From assembly GCF_008802355.1 (NCBI RefSeq), contig NZ_VZRA01000003.1, positions 176,196 through 240,195 on the forward strand: DNA of 64,000 nt, read 5' to 3'. The first letter of the stretch is position 1; each line of letters opens with the position of its first letter. This document shows positions 44,740 to 53,510 of the stretch, in pieces. Source of the DNA: Oryzomonas sagensis (GTDB lineage Bacteria > Desulfobacterota > Desulfuromonadia > Geobacterales > Pseudopelobacteraceae). Position numbers and translations under genes: made by a program. The notes under the pieces were generated by a model. The model was not told where the DNA came from, did not search any database, and worked only from the letters and a program-made list of their open reading frames with translations.

Positions 44740-44768
44740 AGTATATAGGCAGATCCCTCCGAAAGCAA
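44740..44768 (-). promoter_or_regulatory. Sigma-70 promoter for glgP-rarA
   Basis: On the minus strand TTGCTT (plus 44763-44768) and TATACT (plus 44740-44745) are spaced by exactly 17 bases, about 40 bases before the glgP ATG. Confidence 0.75.
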
Positions 44769-44990
44769 GATTAGGTATTGTTAATAAAAGTGCCAAGAGT
44801 GGGGCGGAACCAAGCGCCGTGCAGAAGTTGGGTGGTTTGGCGTGCGATTGCGCGGCTCTGCCTGACCGGGCACATGTCGTGGCCCATGGGGTTTTTCGGC
44901 AACCGAGCGACACTGAGCCTGACCACCACCTTGAGGCGGCCGTCCGTTTTTTTATCTGCGGAATAGCGGCGCAACTCCACGGCATTCCGG
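44769..44990. other. Spacer between glgP and ilvD promoters; nothing recognised
   Basis: About 220 bases of GC-rich sequence with no credible start plus ribosome-binding site in any frame. Several frames are open on both strands, but none looks like a known protein. It could be a decayed gene or an upstream regulatory region. Confidence 0.3.
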
Positions 44991-44991
44991 G

Positions 44992-45020
44992 TTGACACCG
45001 GTCCGCATATATACTATCGT
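44992..45020 (+). promoter_or_regulatory. Sigma-70 promoter for ilvD
   Basis: TTGACA (44992-44997) and TATCGT (45015-45020) with a 17-base spacer; the ilvD ATG follows about 70 bases on. A TATACT-like string overlaps at 45010-45015, but at a shorter spacing. Confidence 0.65.
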
Positions 45021-45089
45021 TTATATCCTTTATCCGCGCCAATCGGCTGTTTGGCGCCACGAAAATTCGAATCATCAAGGACGACCATT

Positions 45090-46751
45090 ATGCGTAGCGA
45101 TACCATCAAGCAGGGACTCGAACGAACACCGCACCGGGCGCTTCTCAAGGGAACCGGCGTTCCCGACAGCGCCTTCGAAAAACCGTTCATCGGCGTGGCA
45201 ACCAGCTTCACCGATCTGATTCCGGGCCACTCCGGCATGCGCGATCTGGAACGCTTCATCGAGAAAGGCGTCCACTCGGGCGGCGGCCACGCCTTCTTCT
45301 TCGGCATCCCCGGCGTCTGCGACGGGATCGCCATGGGGCACAGGGGGATGCACTACTCCCTGCCGACCCGCGAACTGATCGCCGACATGGTGGAATCGGT
45401 GGCCGAGGCGCACCGGCTGGACGGCCTGGTGCTCCTGACCAACTGCGACAAGATCACCCCCGGCATGCTGATGGCCGCCGCGCGCCTGAATATCCCCTGC
45501 ATCATCGTCACCGCCGGTCCCATGATGAGCGGGCGCAGCCTGAGCGGGCGCAAATACTCCTTTGTCACCGATACCTTCGAGGCCATGGCCCGCTACAAGG
45601 CCGGCGTGATCGACGACAAGGAACTCAAGGTTTGCGAGGACAACGCCTGCCCCGGCATGGGCTCCTGCCAGGGATTGTTCACCGCCAATACCATGGCCAT
45701 CTTGACCGAGACCATGGGGATGAGCCTGCCCCGCTGCGGCACCGCCCTGGCGGTTTCCGCCCTCAAGCGCCGCATCGCCTTTGCCTCGGGCGAGAAGATC
45801 GTCGAACTGGTGAAAAACGACGTCAAGCCCCGCGACATCATGACCCGCGCGGCCTTCGAGAACGCCATCCGGGTCGATCTGGCCCTGGGCGGTTCGTCCA
45901 ATACCGTGTTGCACCTTCTGGCCATCGCCCGGGAGGCGGGGGTGGATCTGCCGCTGGAGACCTTCGACATCCTGGCCAAGGACACCCCGCAACTGGCCTC
46001 CATGAACCCGGCCGGGGAATACTTCATGGAAGACCTGGACGTGGCCGGCGGCGTCGGCGGTGTGCTCAAACAGTTGGGGGACAAGATCAAGGATGCGCCG
46101 ACCCTCTTCGGCCTGACCACCCGGCAGTTGGCGGCAAGCATCGCCAACGTGGATGAAGAGGTGATCCGCCCGCTCTCCAATCCGATCAAGAAAGAGGGGG
46201 GCATCGCCATCCTCACCGGCAACCTGGCCCCCAAGGGGGCGGTGGTCAAGCAGTCGGGCGTGTCGGCCGCCATGATGCTGTTCGAGGGGACGGCCCGTTG
46301 TTTCGACGCCGAGGAAAAGGCCATGGCCGCCATCATGGAGGGGAAAATCACCTCGGGCGATGTGGTGGTGATCCGCTACGAGGGACCCAAGGGCGGCCCC
46401 GGCATGCGCGAGATGCTGGCCCCCACGGCTGCCATCATGGGGATGGGGCTCGGCGATTCGGTTGCCCTGGTGACCGACGGCCGTTTCTCCGGCGGCACCC
46501 GCGGTCCCTGTATCGGCCACATCTCGCCGGAAGCGGCCGAGGGCGGCCCGATTGCCCTGGTGGAAGAGGGGGACCGCATCCTGCTCGATATCCCCAACCG
46601 CCGCTTGGAGTTGTTGGTGGATGACGCCACCCTGGCTGCCCGCCGGGCCGCCTGGAAGGCGCCGGAAGCCAAGATCAGGACCGGCTGGCTAGCCCGCTAC
46701 GCCAAGCTGGTGACCTCGGCCCACACCGGCGCCGTGACCACGGCAGATTAG
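45090..46751 (+). CDS. ilvD: Dihydroxy-acid dehydratase
   Basis: 553 residues. Iron-sulfur ligands in [11 protein letters not shown] and [16 protein letters not shown], with [13 protein letters not shown] and [20 protein letters not shown] further on. It makes the 2-oxo acids for valine and isoleucine. The ATG at 45090 follows AAGGACG; upstream in-frame residues are not family-like. It is separated from ilvB by a repeat-rich 420-base stretch. Confidence 0.96.
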   Translation: MRSDTIKQGLERTPHRALLKGTGVPDSAFEKPFIGVATSFTDLIPGHSGMRDLERFIEKGVHSGGGHAFFFGIPGVCDGIAMGHRGMHYSLPTRELIADMVESVAEAHRLDGLVLLTNCDKITPGMLMAAARLNIPCIIVTAGPMMSGRSLSGRKYSFVTDTFEAMARYKAGVIDDKELKVCEDNACPGMGSCQGLFTANTMAILTETMGMSLPRCGTALAVSALKRRIAFASGEKIVELVKNDVKPRDIMTRAAFENAIRVDLALGGSSNTVLHLLAIAREAGVDLPLETFDILAKDTPQLASMNPAGEYFMEDLDVAGGVGGVLKQLGDKIKDAPTLFGLTTRQLAASIANVDEEVIRPLSNPIKKEGGIAILTGNLAPKGAVVKQSGVSAAMMLFEGTARCFDAEEKAMAAIMEGKITSGDVVVIRYEGPKGGPGMREMLAPTAAIMGMGLGDSVALVTDGRFSGGTRGPCIGHISPEAAEGGPIALVEEGDRILLDIPNRRLELLVDDATLAARRAAWKAPEAKIRTGWLARYAKLVTSAHTGAVTTAD

Positions 46752-46753
46752 GA

Positions 46754-46953
46754 CGGTTGTTGAAAAACAGCCATCAGGCCTTCGTCCTCGAAAACCCTTT
46801 CGTGCGGCGTAGCGCTGCGGACCCTCACCCAATCCCTCTCCCGGAGGGAGAGGGCACGGCATGCTCTCCCCCTCTGGGGGAGAGATAGAGAGAGGGCGGC
46901 CTCCTCAGGGCTTGTCTCGCGGGTGCGACGATCTGACTATTTTTGAACAACCT
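46754..46953. repeat. Family A repeat copy 2, interrupted by another repeat
   Basis: The ends match the 121-bp core (GGTTGTTGAAAAACAG ... TTTTTGAACAACCT) in the same orientation as the copy at 62 kb. After GTAGCGCTGC (46818) the match breaks. About 82 bases (46819-46900) of a different repeat follow, then the core resumes with CTCCTCAGGGC and runs to the end. About five core bases (TACGC) are replaced. Confidence 0.8.
46819..46900. repeat. Purine/pyrimidine-tract palindromic repeat inserted in family A
   Basis: The inserted segment starts ACCCTCACCCAATCCCTCTC and contains two hairpins: CCCTCTCCC-GGA-GGGAGAGGG and CTCTCCCCC-TCT-GGGGGAGAG, then AGAGAGAGGG. This CCCTCACCC...GGGAGAGGG type of intergenic repeat occurs in many proteobacterial genomes. 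There is no coding capacity. Confidence 0.75.
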
Positions 46954-47014
46954 AATACTTCCGGGGTTGATGCATCGAGCGTCCCACCCCGGAAACATGC
47001 CCAAAGGAGGAACC

Positions 47015-47095
47015 ATGGAAACGCTTACGCATAAGTCGGTCGTTTTCGCCCCGTATGTCCACGCTTCCGTGACGGGACGCAACGTTTGCCGGTAA
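47015..47095 (+). CDS. 26-codon leader-type ORF upstream of ilvB
   Basis: [20 protein letters not shown] then GRNVCR and stop. It has a near-perfect ribosome-binding site (AAAGGAGGAACC before the ATG), better than that of ilvB itself. Five of 26 codons are valine. A GCGGCCGC / GCGGCCGC stem follows (about 47107-47129) before ilvB. It may be a leader peptide for valine-responsive attenuation, but the stem has no T-run, so this stays a hypothesis. Confidence 0.5.
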   Translation: METLTHKSVVFAPYVHASVTGRNVCR

Positions 47096-47106
47096 TATCG
47101 AGCGTC

Positions 47107-47129
47107 GCGGCCGCCGGAGATGCGGCCGC
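47107..47129 (+). promoter_or_regulatory. GC-rich hairpin between leader ORF and ilvB
   Basis: GCGGCCGC occurs twice in close succession (around 47107-47114 and 47122-47129); since it is self-complementary the two copies can pair with each other or dimerise. It lies 12 bases after the leader ORF and about 45 bases before the ilvB start. No poly-T follows. Confidence 0.45.
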
Positions 47130-47171
47130 GCCATCGCTCCCAACCAACACTCCCATTCAGAGGTATCACCA

Positions 47172-48872
47172 ATGAAAATGAACGGTGCACGCATATTGCT
47201 GGAATGTCTGAAAAAGGAAGGTGTGGACACGGTCTTCGGCTATCCCGGAGGCACGGTGATCAACATCTACAACGAACTCTTCGGTTTCAAGGATATCCAC
47301 CATATCCTGCCGCGCCATGAACAGGCCGGCACCCATGCGGCCGACGGCTATGCCCGCGCCACCGGCAAGGTCGGCGTCGCCATCGCCACCTCCGGGCCGG
47401 GCGCCACCAACACGGTGACCGGTATCGCCACGGCCTACATGGACTCGATCCCCATGGTGATCATCACCGGCCAGGTGTCCACGGCGCTGATCGGCAATGA
47501 CGCCTTCCAGGAGGTGGATATCATCGGCATCACCCGCTCCTGCACCAAGCACAATTTCCTTGTGCGGGATGTGAAGGACCTGGCCCTGATCATGAAAAAG
47601 GCCTTCTACATCGCCAGCACCGGCCGGCCCGGCCCGGTTCTGGTGGACCTCCCCAAGGATGTGCAGATCGCCGAGACTGAATTCGTCTACCCGGATGCGG
47701 TAGAGATGCGCAGCTACAAGCCGACCGTGGCGGGGCATCCCCGACAAGTGGAAAAGGCGGTGGACATGGTGCTGGAATCCCGCCGTCCGGTGATCTACGT
47801 CGGGGGCGGGGTTATCCTGGCCAATGCCTCGGACGAACTGACCGGCCTGTCCCGCAAATTGTCGGTGCCGGTGACCACCACCCTGATGGGGCTCGGTTCC
47901 TTCCCGGGGAGCGACCCGCTGTCACTGGGCATGCTGGGCATGCACGGCTCCTACTGCGCCAACATGGCCATGACCAACAGCGACCTGATCATTGCCGTGG
48001 GGGCGCGCTTCGATGACCGGGTGACCGGCAAGATCGCCACGTTTGCACCCGGCGCCAAGATCATCCACATCGATGTGGACCCGACCTCCATCAAGAAAAA
48101 CGTGCGGGTCGATCTGCCGATCGTGGGCGACGTGAAGGACGTTCTGGCCAAGATGATCAAGCTGGCCGACAAGCATAAGGACAAGGCGGATGGGTTCAAG
48201 GCGGCGCTGGCCCCCTGGCACGAAGATATTGCCGGCTGGAAGGACAAACACCCCCTTGGGTACAAGCAGAGTTCAACCGTCATCAAGCCCCAGTTCGTCA
48301 TTCAAAAATTACGGGAGCTGTCGGACGACGACGTCATCGTCGCCACCGACGTGGGGCAGCACCAGATGTGGACCGCCCAGTTCTTCCAGTTCAACAGGCC
48401 GCGCACGCTCCTCTCCTCGGGCGGGCTCGGCACCATGGGGTACGGCCTGCCGGCCGCCATGGGGGCGCAAGCGGCTTTCCCCGAGCGTCAGGTCATCTCC
48501 ATCTGCGGCGACGGCGGCGTGCAGATGAACATCCAGGAGATCGCCACCCTGGTGCAGAACCGCCTGCCGGTCAAGATCGTGATCCTGAACAACAATTTCC
48601 TCGGCATGGTGCGCCAGTGGCAGGAGTTGTTCTTCGACAAGCGCTATTCCCAGACCTGCATGGAGTTGCCCATCGATTTCGTCAAGCTGGCCGAGGCCTA
48701 CGGGGCCAAGGGGTTCAGCACCTCCAAGCCGGGCGAGGTGGAAGCGGTCATCAAGCAGGCCTTCAAGGAAAAGGGGCCGGTGATCATGGAGTTCAAGATC
48801 GCCCGCGAGGAAAAGGTGCTGCCCATGGTTCCTGCCGGGGCGTCGCTGAACGAGATGGTCTTGAATGCGTAA
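47172..48872 (+). CDS. ilvB: Acetolactate synthase large subunit
   Basis: 566 residues, ThDP enzyme. [17 protein letters not shown] and [20 protein letters not shown] contain the catalytic Glu region, and [20 protein letters not shown] through [12 protein letters not shown] is the ThDP/Mg motif. FAD-binding middle domain present. It condenses pyruvate with pyruvate or 2-oxobutanoate. AGAGG precedes the ATG. It pairs with ilvN downstream, across a family C repeat. Confidence 0.96.
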   Translation: MKMNGARILLECLKKEGVDTVFGYPGGTVINIYNELFGFKDIHHILPRHEQAGTHAADGYARATGKVGVAIATSGPGATNTVTGIATAYMDSIPMVIITGQVSTALIGNDAFQEVDIIGITRSCTKHNFLVRDVKDLALIMKKAFYIASTGRPGPVLVDLPKDVQIAETEFVYPDAVEMRSYKPTVAGHPRQVEKAVDMVLESRRPVIYVGGGVILANASDELTGLSRKLSVPVTTTLMGLGSFPGSDPLSLGMLGMHGSYCANMAMTNSDLIIAVGARFDDRVTGKIATFAPGAKIIHIDVDPTSIKKNVRVDLPIVGDVKDVLAKMIKLADKHKDKADGFKAALAPWHEDIAGWKDKHPLGYKQSSTVIKPQFVIQKLRELSDDDVIVATDVGQHQMWTAQFFQFNRPRTLLSSGGLGTMGYGLPAAMGAQAAFPERQVISICGDGGVQMNIQEIATLVQNRLPVKIVILNNNFLGMVRQWQELFFDKRYSQTCMELPIDFVKLAEAYGAKGFSTSKPGEVEAVIKQAFKEKGPVIMEFKIAREEKVLPMVPAGASLNEMVLNA

Positions 48873-48894
48873 CTCATGAATGAATAACTGATTA

Positions 48895-49052
48895 AATCTG
48901 CCACAGAGACGCAGAGACACAGAGAAAGGCCGAAGGCAGAAGATAGCCGGAAAGGCCCGTTTGTCTTATGCATTTATAGAATTATCCCTTTCGGATTAGT
49001 TTGTTTTTGGGTTTTCTCTGTGTGCCTCTGTGTCTCCGTGTCTCTGTGACGG
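48895..49052. repeat. Family C palindromic repeat copy 2 (ilvB-ilvN spacer)
   Basis: AATCTGCCACAGAGACGCAG at the left is complemented by CTCTGTGTCTCCGTGTCTCT followed by GTGACGG at the right. The interior is AT-rich and not coding. It splits the normally tight ilvB-ilvN pair by 210 bases. Confidence 0.75.
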
Positions 49053-49082
49053 AAGTAGCTTTTGACTTTATGGAGGTTTCCC

Positions 49083-49574
49083 ATGCTGCATACCGTATCA
49101 GTACTGGTTGAAAACGAATTTGGCGTACTTTCCCGCGTGGCGAGTCTTTTCTCGGGACGCGGCTTCAACATCGATTCCCTGACCGTCGCCCCGACCAACG
49201 AGGAAGGGCTCTCGCGCATGACCATCGTCACCCGTGGCGATGAGCAGATTCTGGAACAGATCACCAAACAGCTCAACAAGCTGATCGATGTGCTCAAGGT
49301 GATCGATTTCAGCGACGGTAGTGCGATCGAGCGCGAGATGATTCTGGTCAAGGTTGCGGCCGAGGACGAAAATCGCGCCGAGGTGCTGCGGATTGTCGAT
49401 ATCTTCCGCGCCAAGATCATCGACGTCACCGCCAAATCCTACACCATCGAGGCTACCGGAAGTCCGGCCAAGATCGACGCCATCCTGGAACTGCTCCGGC
49501 CGCTGGGGTTGAAGGAGTTGGTCCGCACCGGCGCTGTGGCCATCGGGCGCGGCGCCAAGGGGTGGAAGGGGTAG
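49083..49574 (+). CDS. ilvN: Acetolactate synthase small (regulatory) subunit
   Basis: 163 residues. N-terminal ACT domain LHTVSVLVENEFGVLSRVAS with GRGFNIDSLTVAPT, then the C-terminal ferredoxin-like domain (FRAKIIDVTAKSYTIEATG). It confers valine feedback control on IlvB. ATG at 49083 after ATGGAGG; the frame opens at 49062 inside the repeat flank. An intrinsic terminator follows. Confidence 0.96.
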   Translation: MLHTVSVLVENEFGVLSRVASLFSGRGFNIDSLTVAPTNEEGLSRMTIVTRGDEQILEQITKQLNKLIDVLKVIDFSDGSAIEREMILVKVAAEDENRAEVLRIVDIFRAKIIDVTAKSYTIEATGSPAKIDAILELLRPLGLKELVRTGAVAIGRGAKGWKG

Positions 49575-49603
49575 GGGGCGCGTCGGTTGCCGCAGAATCC
49601 TTG

Positions 49604-49636
49604 GGGCCGCGCAATTACCGCTTGCGCGGCCCTTTT
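49604..49636 (+). terminator. Intrinsic terminator after ilvN
   Basis: GGGCCGCGCAA (49604-49614) pairs perfectly with TTGCGCGGCCC (49622-49632) over a 7-base loop, followed by TTTT. It separates the ilvDBN genes from the DUF748 gene. Confidence 0.85.
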
Positions 49637-49647
49637 CGTTAGACCGT

Positions 49648-49790
49648 GTGCCACGGAGACACCGCGACGCGGAGAAAACATTTCAGAAAGTTTGACGGTA
49701 TTTCGGCTTATTTTCTTAATCATTCACGAATTCGGGAATAGTTGGAAAACTCTGCGATTTTTCTCTGTATCTCGTGGTTCTGTGGCGGAA
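49648..49790. repeat. Family C palindromic repeat copy 3
   Basis: GTGCCACGGAGACACCGCGA at the left and CTCTGTATCTCGTGGTTCTG then TGGCGG at the right form imperfect inverted ends of the GAGACACAGAG family. The interior is AT-rich, not coding. Lies between the ilvN terminator and the DUF748 gene. Confidence 0.65.
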
Positions 49791-49883
49791 ATACCGATTT
49801 TAGGATTATTAATGGTGACGGGTCCGTGGTATTATTTTTGAAAAAGCCCCTTTTTGCTGATCCTGTTCTGCCGCGAGGATGCC

Positions 49884-52800
49884 ATGTCGAGACAACGCAA
49901 GATAGCCATCATCATCGCCGCCGCTTTCGTGGCGCTCATCCTTTTTTGCAGCGCCATTCTGCCGCTCATCGTCCGGAGCCAGGCCGTCACGGCCCTGGAG
50001 GATGCCACCGGCAGGAAGGTCCGCATCGAGAAGGTCGGCATCAATCCCTTTACCCTCACGGTCACGGTCACGGGCTTTGCCATCGAGGAGAAGGGGGGCG
50101 GCCCCTTTGTCTCCATCAGGCAGCTCCGCGCCTCCCTCGGGCTGGCCTCGATCTACAAACGCGCCCTGATCATCTCCCAGGTCGCCATTGAGGCGCCTTC
50201 GCTCTCCTTTGCCCGTCTGGCCGCCAACAGGTACAGCTTCAACGACATCATCGAGCGCCAGAAGGCGAAGCCCAAAAAGGAATCCAAAGGGGAATTCCGC
50301 TTCTCCATCAACAATATCACCCTTGCCAACGGCTCCGTGGATTTTGACGACCGGGCCGTGGGAGGGGGGAGGAAACACACCGTTCGCGACCTCAAGGTTG
50401 CGGTTCCCTTTATCAGCAACATCCCCTATCTGGTGGAGAAATACACCGATCCCCACATCTCGGCCCTGGTGAACGGCGCACCTTTCAGTTTTTCCGGCAA
50501 GGTAAAACCGCTCAGCAAATCCTTGGAAACCTCCGTGCACATCGACCTGCGGCAGCTCGACCTGCCCGGTTATGTGGCCTATGTGCCGGTCAAGCCGCCG
50601 GCTGACCTGGCGTCCGGCAAACTGACCGTCAATACGGATGTCAGTTATCGCGTATCTGCGGACAAAAAACCGGAATTGGCCATCAAGGGGCTGGTGCAGC
50701 TGGATGGCGTTACCGTCAACCTCAAGGAGGGGCAGCCGCTGCTCCGGCTCCCGTCGTTCCAGGTGCGGGCATCGAGCCTGGAGGTCTTTGCCCGGCGTTT
50801 TCTGGTGGACAGCATCACGGTGGAGGGGCTTGAACTGTTTGCCGGCCGCAGTGCCGCAGGGGAGTGGATGTACCAGCGCCTGCTGCCCACGTCTGCCGGG
50901 GCAGGGCGGAAACCGGCCGCCAAGGTCGCTACGGATACGAAAAAGAGCCCTGCAACCTTGGTCCGCATCGCTTCATTCGATTTCAAAAACGGCGTGCTCC
51001 ACGTGAACGACGCCCTGCCCAAGGGGGGATTCAAGGGAAATATCACCGGGATCAATGCCGCGGTGAAAGGCTTCACCAACGAACCGGGGAAATCGGCCGA
51101 TTACGAGGTGGCGCTGTCCCTGGACAACGAGGCCGACTTCAGCGCCGAGGGCGCTTTCAGCCTGACTCCGCTCAAGGCCACGGTTTCGGCCGAGCTGAAC
51201 GACCTGCAGCTCCAGAGGGGGTGGCCCTATCTGGCCCGTTTCCTGACTGCGCCGCTCAAGGGGGCTCTGGACCTGTCCGTTGAGGCTGCCTATTCCCCGG
51301 AGAACGGGGTGAACGTGGAACGGGCGGATCTTGCCCTCAGCGGGCTCTCGGCACGCTACGGCAACAAAGAGGGGCTCGACCTGCGGCGCCTGGAGGTGAA
51401 CGGTGCGGCCTACCGTCAACGGGAAAACCGCCTTGACCTGGACGACGTCATGCTGGCCCAGGGGAACGTCTCCCTCTCCCGTGAGGCACAGGGCGCCATC
51501 TCGATCCTGTCGCTGTTGAAAAAACCACAGGGGGCCACCGCACAAAAGCCCAAGCCATCGGCCGGGAAGAGCGCCGCAACATCGGGGCAAGCGACTGCCA
51601 AGCCGTTCTCCTTCCGCATCAAGAAGGTGCGTGTCGACAAGCTCGCCGGTTCTTTTACCGACAAGACGCTGCCGGAAAAGCCGCGCTTCACGCTGCGCAA
51701 CACCAGTCTCACCCTGGCCAACCTGAACGGCCCGAAATTCACCCCGGCACAGTTGCGTTTCTCCTCGATCTTCAACAAGGCCACCCCGCTCAAGGCCAGC
51801 GGCACGATCACGCCCAATCCCTTCCGCTACCGCGGGAGCGTCAGCGCGGGCCGGTTGCCGCTCCGCGATTTCGAGGCATACTTCCCCTCCAACATCAACG
51901 TCTTCATCCTGGGGGGCTCCGCCGATGCCAGCATGAACGTGGATATCGCCCTCAAGGACGGCAAGCCGACCGGTACGTTCATGGGGAGCGCCGGTATCCG
52001 CGGCTTCCACGCCATCGATACCGTGGCCGAGGAAGACCTGCTCAAATGGGAAAGCCTGCAACTGGACGACATCAAGGGCAATCTGGCGCCCTTCAGCCTG
52101 GCCCTGCGCCAGATCGCCCTCAACGGAGTCTACTCCCGCATCATCGTACGCAAGGACGGCACGCTGAACCTGCAGAATCTGGTGGAAAAACCCAAACAGG
52201 CGCCGCCCCCTGCGGCCTCGGCATCCGCCGCGCCGGTGCCCGCTGCCGCTGAAACGGCCGCGCCTCCGACCGCCGGCGCCCAACAGCAGGCGGCCGCTAA
52301 AAAGCAGATCCAGATCGGTGCCGTGACGATTCAGGACGGTACCCTGTCCTTTAGCGACGACCACCTGCCGCAGCACTTCGCCACCACCTTCTACAACCTG
52401 GGCGGCCGGGTCAGCGGCCTCAGCTCCGAGGAGTCGAAATTTGCCGACGTGGACCTGCGCGGCAATCTGGAAAACCATTCGCCGCTCCAGATCACCGGCC
52501 GGATCAACCCGCTGCGCGACGACCTGTTCGTGGACCTGAAGGTCTCCTTCCGCGACATCGAGCTCTCGCCCGTTACCCCCTATTCCGGCACTTACCTGGG
52601 CTACACGGTGGAGAAGGGCAAGCTGTACCTGGACCTCACCTACCACATCGAAAAGAAATTGCTCAATGCCTCGAACACCATCTTCATCGACCAGTTCACG
52701 TTCGGCGAAAAGGTGGAGAGCGGCAAGGCCACCAAGCTGCCGGTCAAGCTGGGGCTGGCCCTGCTCAAGGACCGCAAGGGAGAGATTCACCTGGACGTGC

Positions 52801-53507
52801 CGGTCACCGGCCGCACCGACGATCCTAAATTCAGCGTCTGGAAGCTGGTCTTTCAGGTTATCAGGAACCTGATGGTCAAGGCGGTCACCTCGCCCCTGTC
52901 CCTGCTCTCGTCCATGTTCGGCAACGGCCAGGATTTCAGCGCCATCCAGTTCAGCCACGGCGCCAGCGCAATCCCCCCCCAGGAGGAACAGAAGCTGAAC
53001 GCGCTGGCCAAGGCGCTCCTGGACCGGCCGGCCCTCAAGGTTGAGCTGAAAGGGTATGTGGACCGGGAAAAGGACACGGAGGGGTACCGCCGCGAACTGC
53101 TGGAGCGGAAGGTGAGGGGGGAAAAGTTCCTGGCCCTGGGCAGGCAGGGGGCGCTGAAGGAAGGTGAAAAGGCCGACAGCATCACGGTGGGTTCGGATGA
53201 GTATCCGACCTATCTGACCGCGGTCTACAAAAAGGAAAAATTCCCCAAACCGCGCAATATGCTCGGTCTGGTCAAGACCCTTCCGCCCGAGGAAATGAAG
53301 AAACTGATCATCGCCAACACGGTGATCGGAGAACCGGAGTTGAAAATACTGGCTCGCGAGCGGGTCGTGGCGGTCATGAATTACCTGGTGGCAAAGGGGC
53401 ATGTCCCGGCCGAACGGGTCTTCCAGAAGAACGACGACCTGTTCAAGGCGCCGGAAAAGGAAACGACGTCACGCAGCCGGGTGGAGTTGAATGCCATTGC
53501 CCAGTAA
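49884..53507 (+). CDS. DUF748/AsmA-like giant envelope protein with OmpA-like tail
   Basis: 1207 residues from the ATG at 49884 (GCGAGG upstream; the frame opens at 49854). An N-terminal TM (about 7-30) is followed by AsmA/DUF748 repeats: ATGRKVRIEKVGINPFTLTV at the start, INNITLANGSVDFDDRAVGG, VDKLAGSFTDKTLPEKPRF, and QIGAVTIQDGTLSFSDDHLP. Linker regions rich in Ala/Pro/Lys (about 560-580 and 770-810) separate them. The last 170 residues look OmpA-like (LNALAKALLDRPALKVELKG, SRSRVEL). Such repeats form long grooves that carry lipid between membranes, so a role in outer-membrane lipid homeostasis is plausible. It is followed 3 bases later by the MATE gene. Confidence 0.85.
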   Translation: MSRQRKIAIIIAAAFVALILFCSAILPLIVRSQAVTALEDATGRKVRIEKVGINPFTLTVTVTGFAIEEKGGGPFVSIRQLRASLGLASIYKRALIISQVAIEAPSLSFARLAANRYSFNDIIERQKAKPKKESKGEFRFSINNITLANGSVDFDDRAVGGGRKHTVRDLKVAVPFISNIPYLVEKYTDPHISALVNGAPFSFSGKVKPLSKSLETSVHIDLRQLDLPGYVAYVPVKPPADLASGKLTVNTDVSYRVSADKKPELAIKGLVQLDGVTVNLKEGQPLLRLPSFQVRASSLEVFARRFLVDSITVEGLELFAGRSAAGEWMYQRLLPTSAGAGRKPAAKVATDTKKSPATLVRIASFDFKNGVLHVNDALPKGGFKGNITGINAAVKGFTNEPGKSADYEVALSLDNEADFSAEGAFSLTPLKATVSAELNDLQLQRGWPYLARFLTAPLKGALDLSVEAAYSPENGVNVERADLALSGLSARYGNKEGLDLRRLEVNGAAYRQRENRLDLDDVMLAQGNVSLSREAQGAISILSLLKKPQGATAQKPKPSAGKSAATSGQATAKPFSFRIKKVRVDKLAGSFTDKTLPEKPRFTLRNTSLTLANLNGPKFTPAQLRFSSIFNKATPLKASGTITPNPFRYRGSVSAGRLPLRDFEAYFPSNINVFILGGSADASMNVDIALKDGKPTGTFMGSAGIRGFHAIDTVAEEDLLKWESLQLDDIKGNLAPFSLALRQIALNGVYSRIIVRKDGTLNLQNLVEKPKQAPPPAASASAAPVPAAAETAAPPTAGAQQQAAAKKQIQIGAVTIQDGTLSFSDDHLPQHFATTFYNLGGRVSGLSSEESKFADVDLRGNLENHSPLQITGRINPLRDDLFVDLKVSFRDIELSPVTPYSGTYLGYTVEKGKLYLDLTYHIEKKLLNASNTIFIDQFTFGEKVESGKATKLPVKLGLALLKDRKGEIHLDVPVTGRTDDPKFSVWKLVFQVIRNLMVKAVTSPLSLLSSMFGNGQDFSAIQFSHGASAIPPQEEQKLNALAKALLDRPALKVELKGYVDREKDTEGYRRELLERKVRGEKFLALGRQGALKEGEKADSITVGSDEYPTYLTAVYKKEKFPKPRNMLGLVKTLPPEEMKKLIIANTVIGEPELKILARERVVAVMNYLVAKGHVPAERVFQKNDDLFKAPEKETTSRSRVELNAIAQ

Positions 53508-53510
53508 ACC

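Noticed and set aside
45075-46520. 481-codon open frame on the minus strand opposite ilvD
   Set aside because: Antisense shadow of a highly conserved enzyme gene; composition not protein-like.
46819-46900. CRISPR-like array because of repeated GGGAGAGG units
   Set aside because: The units are complementary arms of two hairpins, not equal-length direct repeats with spacers.
46975-47171. T-box riboswitch upstream of ilvB
   Set aside because: No TGGNACCGCG-type T-box sequence or antiterminator/terminator pair is present.
50973-53402. 809-codon open frame on the minus strand opposite the DUF748 gene
   Set aside because: A shadow of a GC-rich real gene: translation is low-complexity and basic/His/Gly-rich with no domain, and the plus frame has clear AsmA-type repeats.
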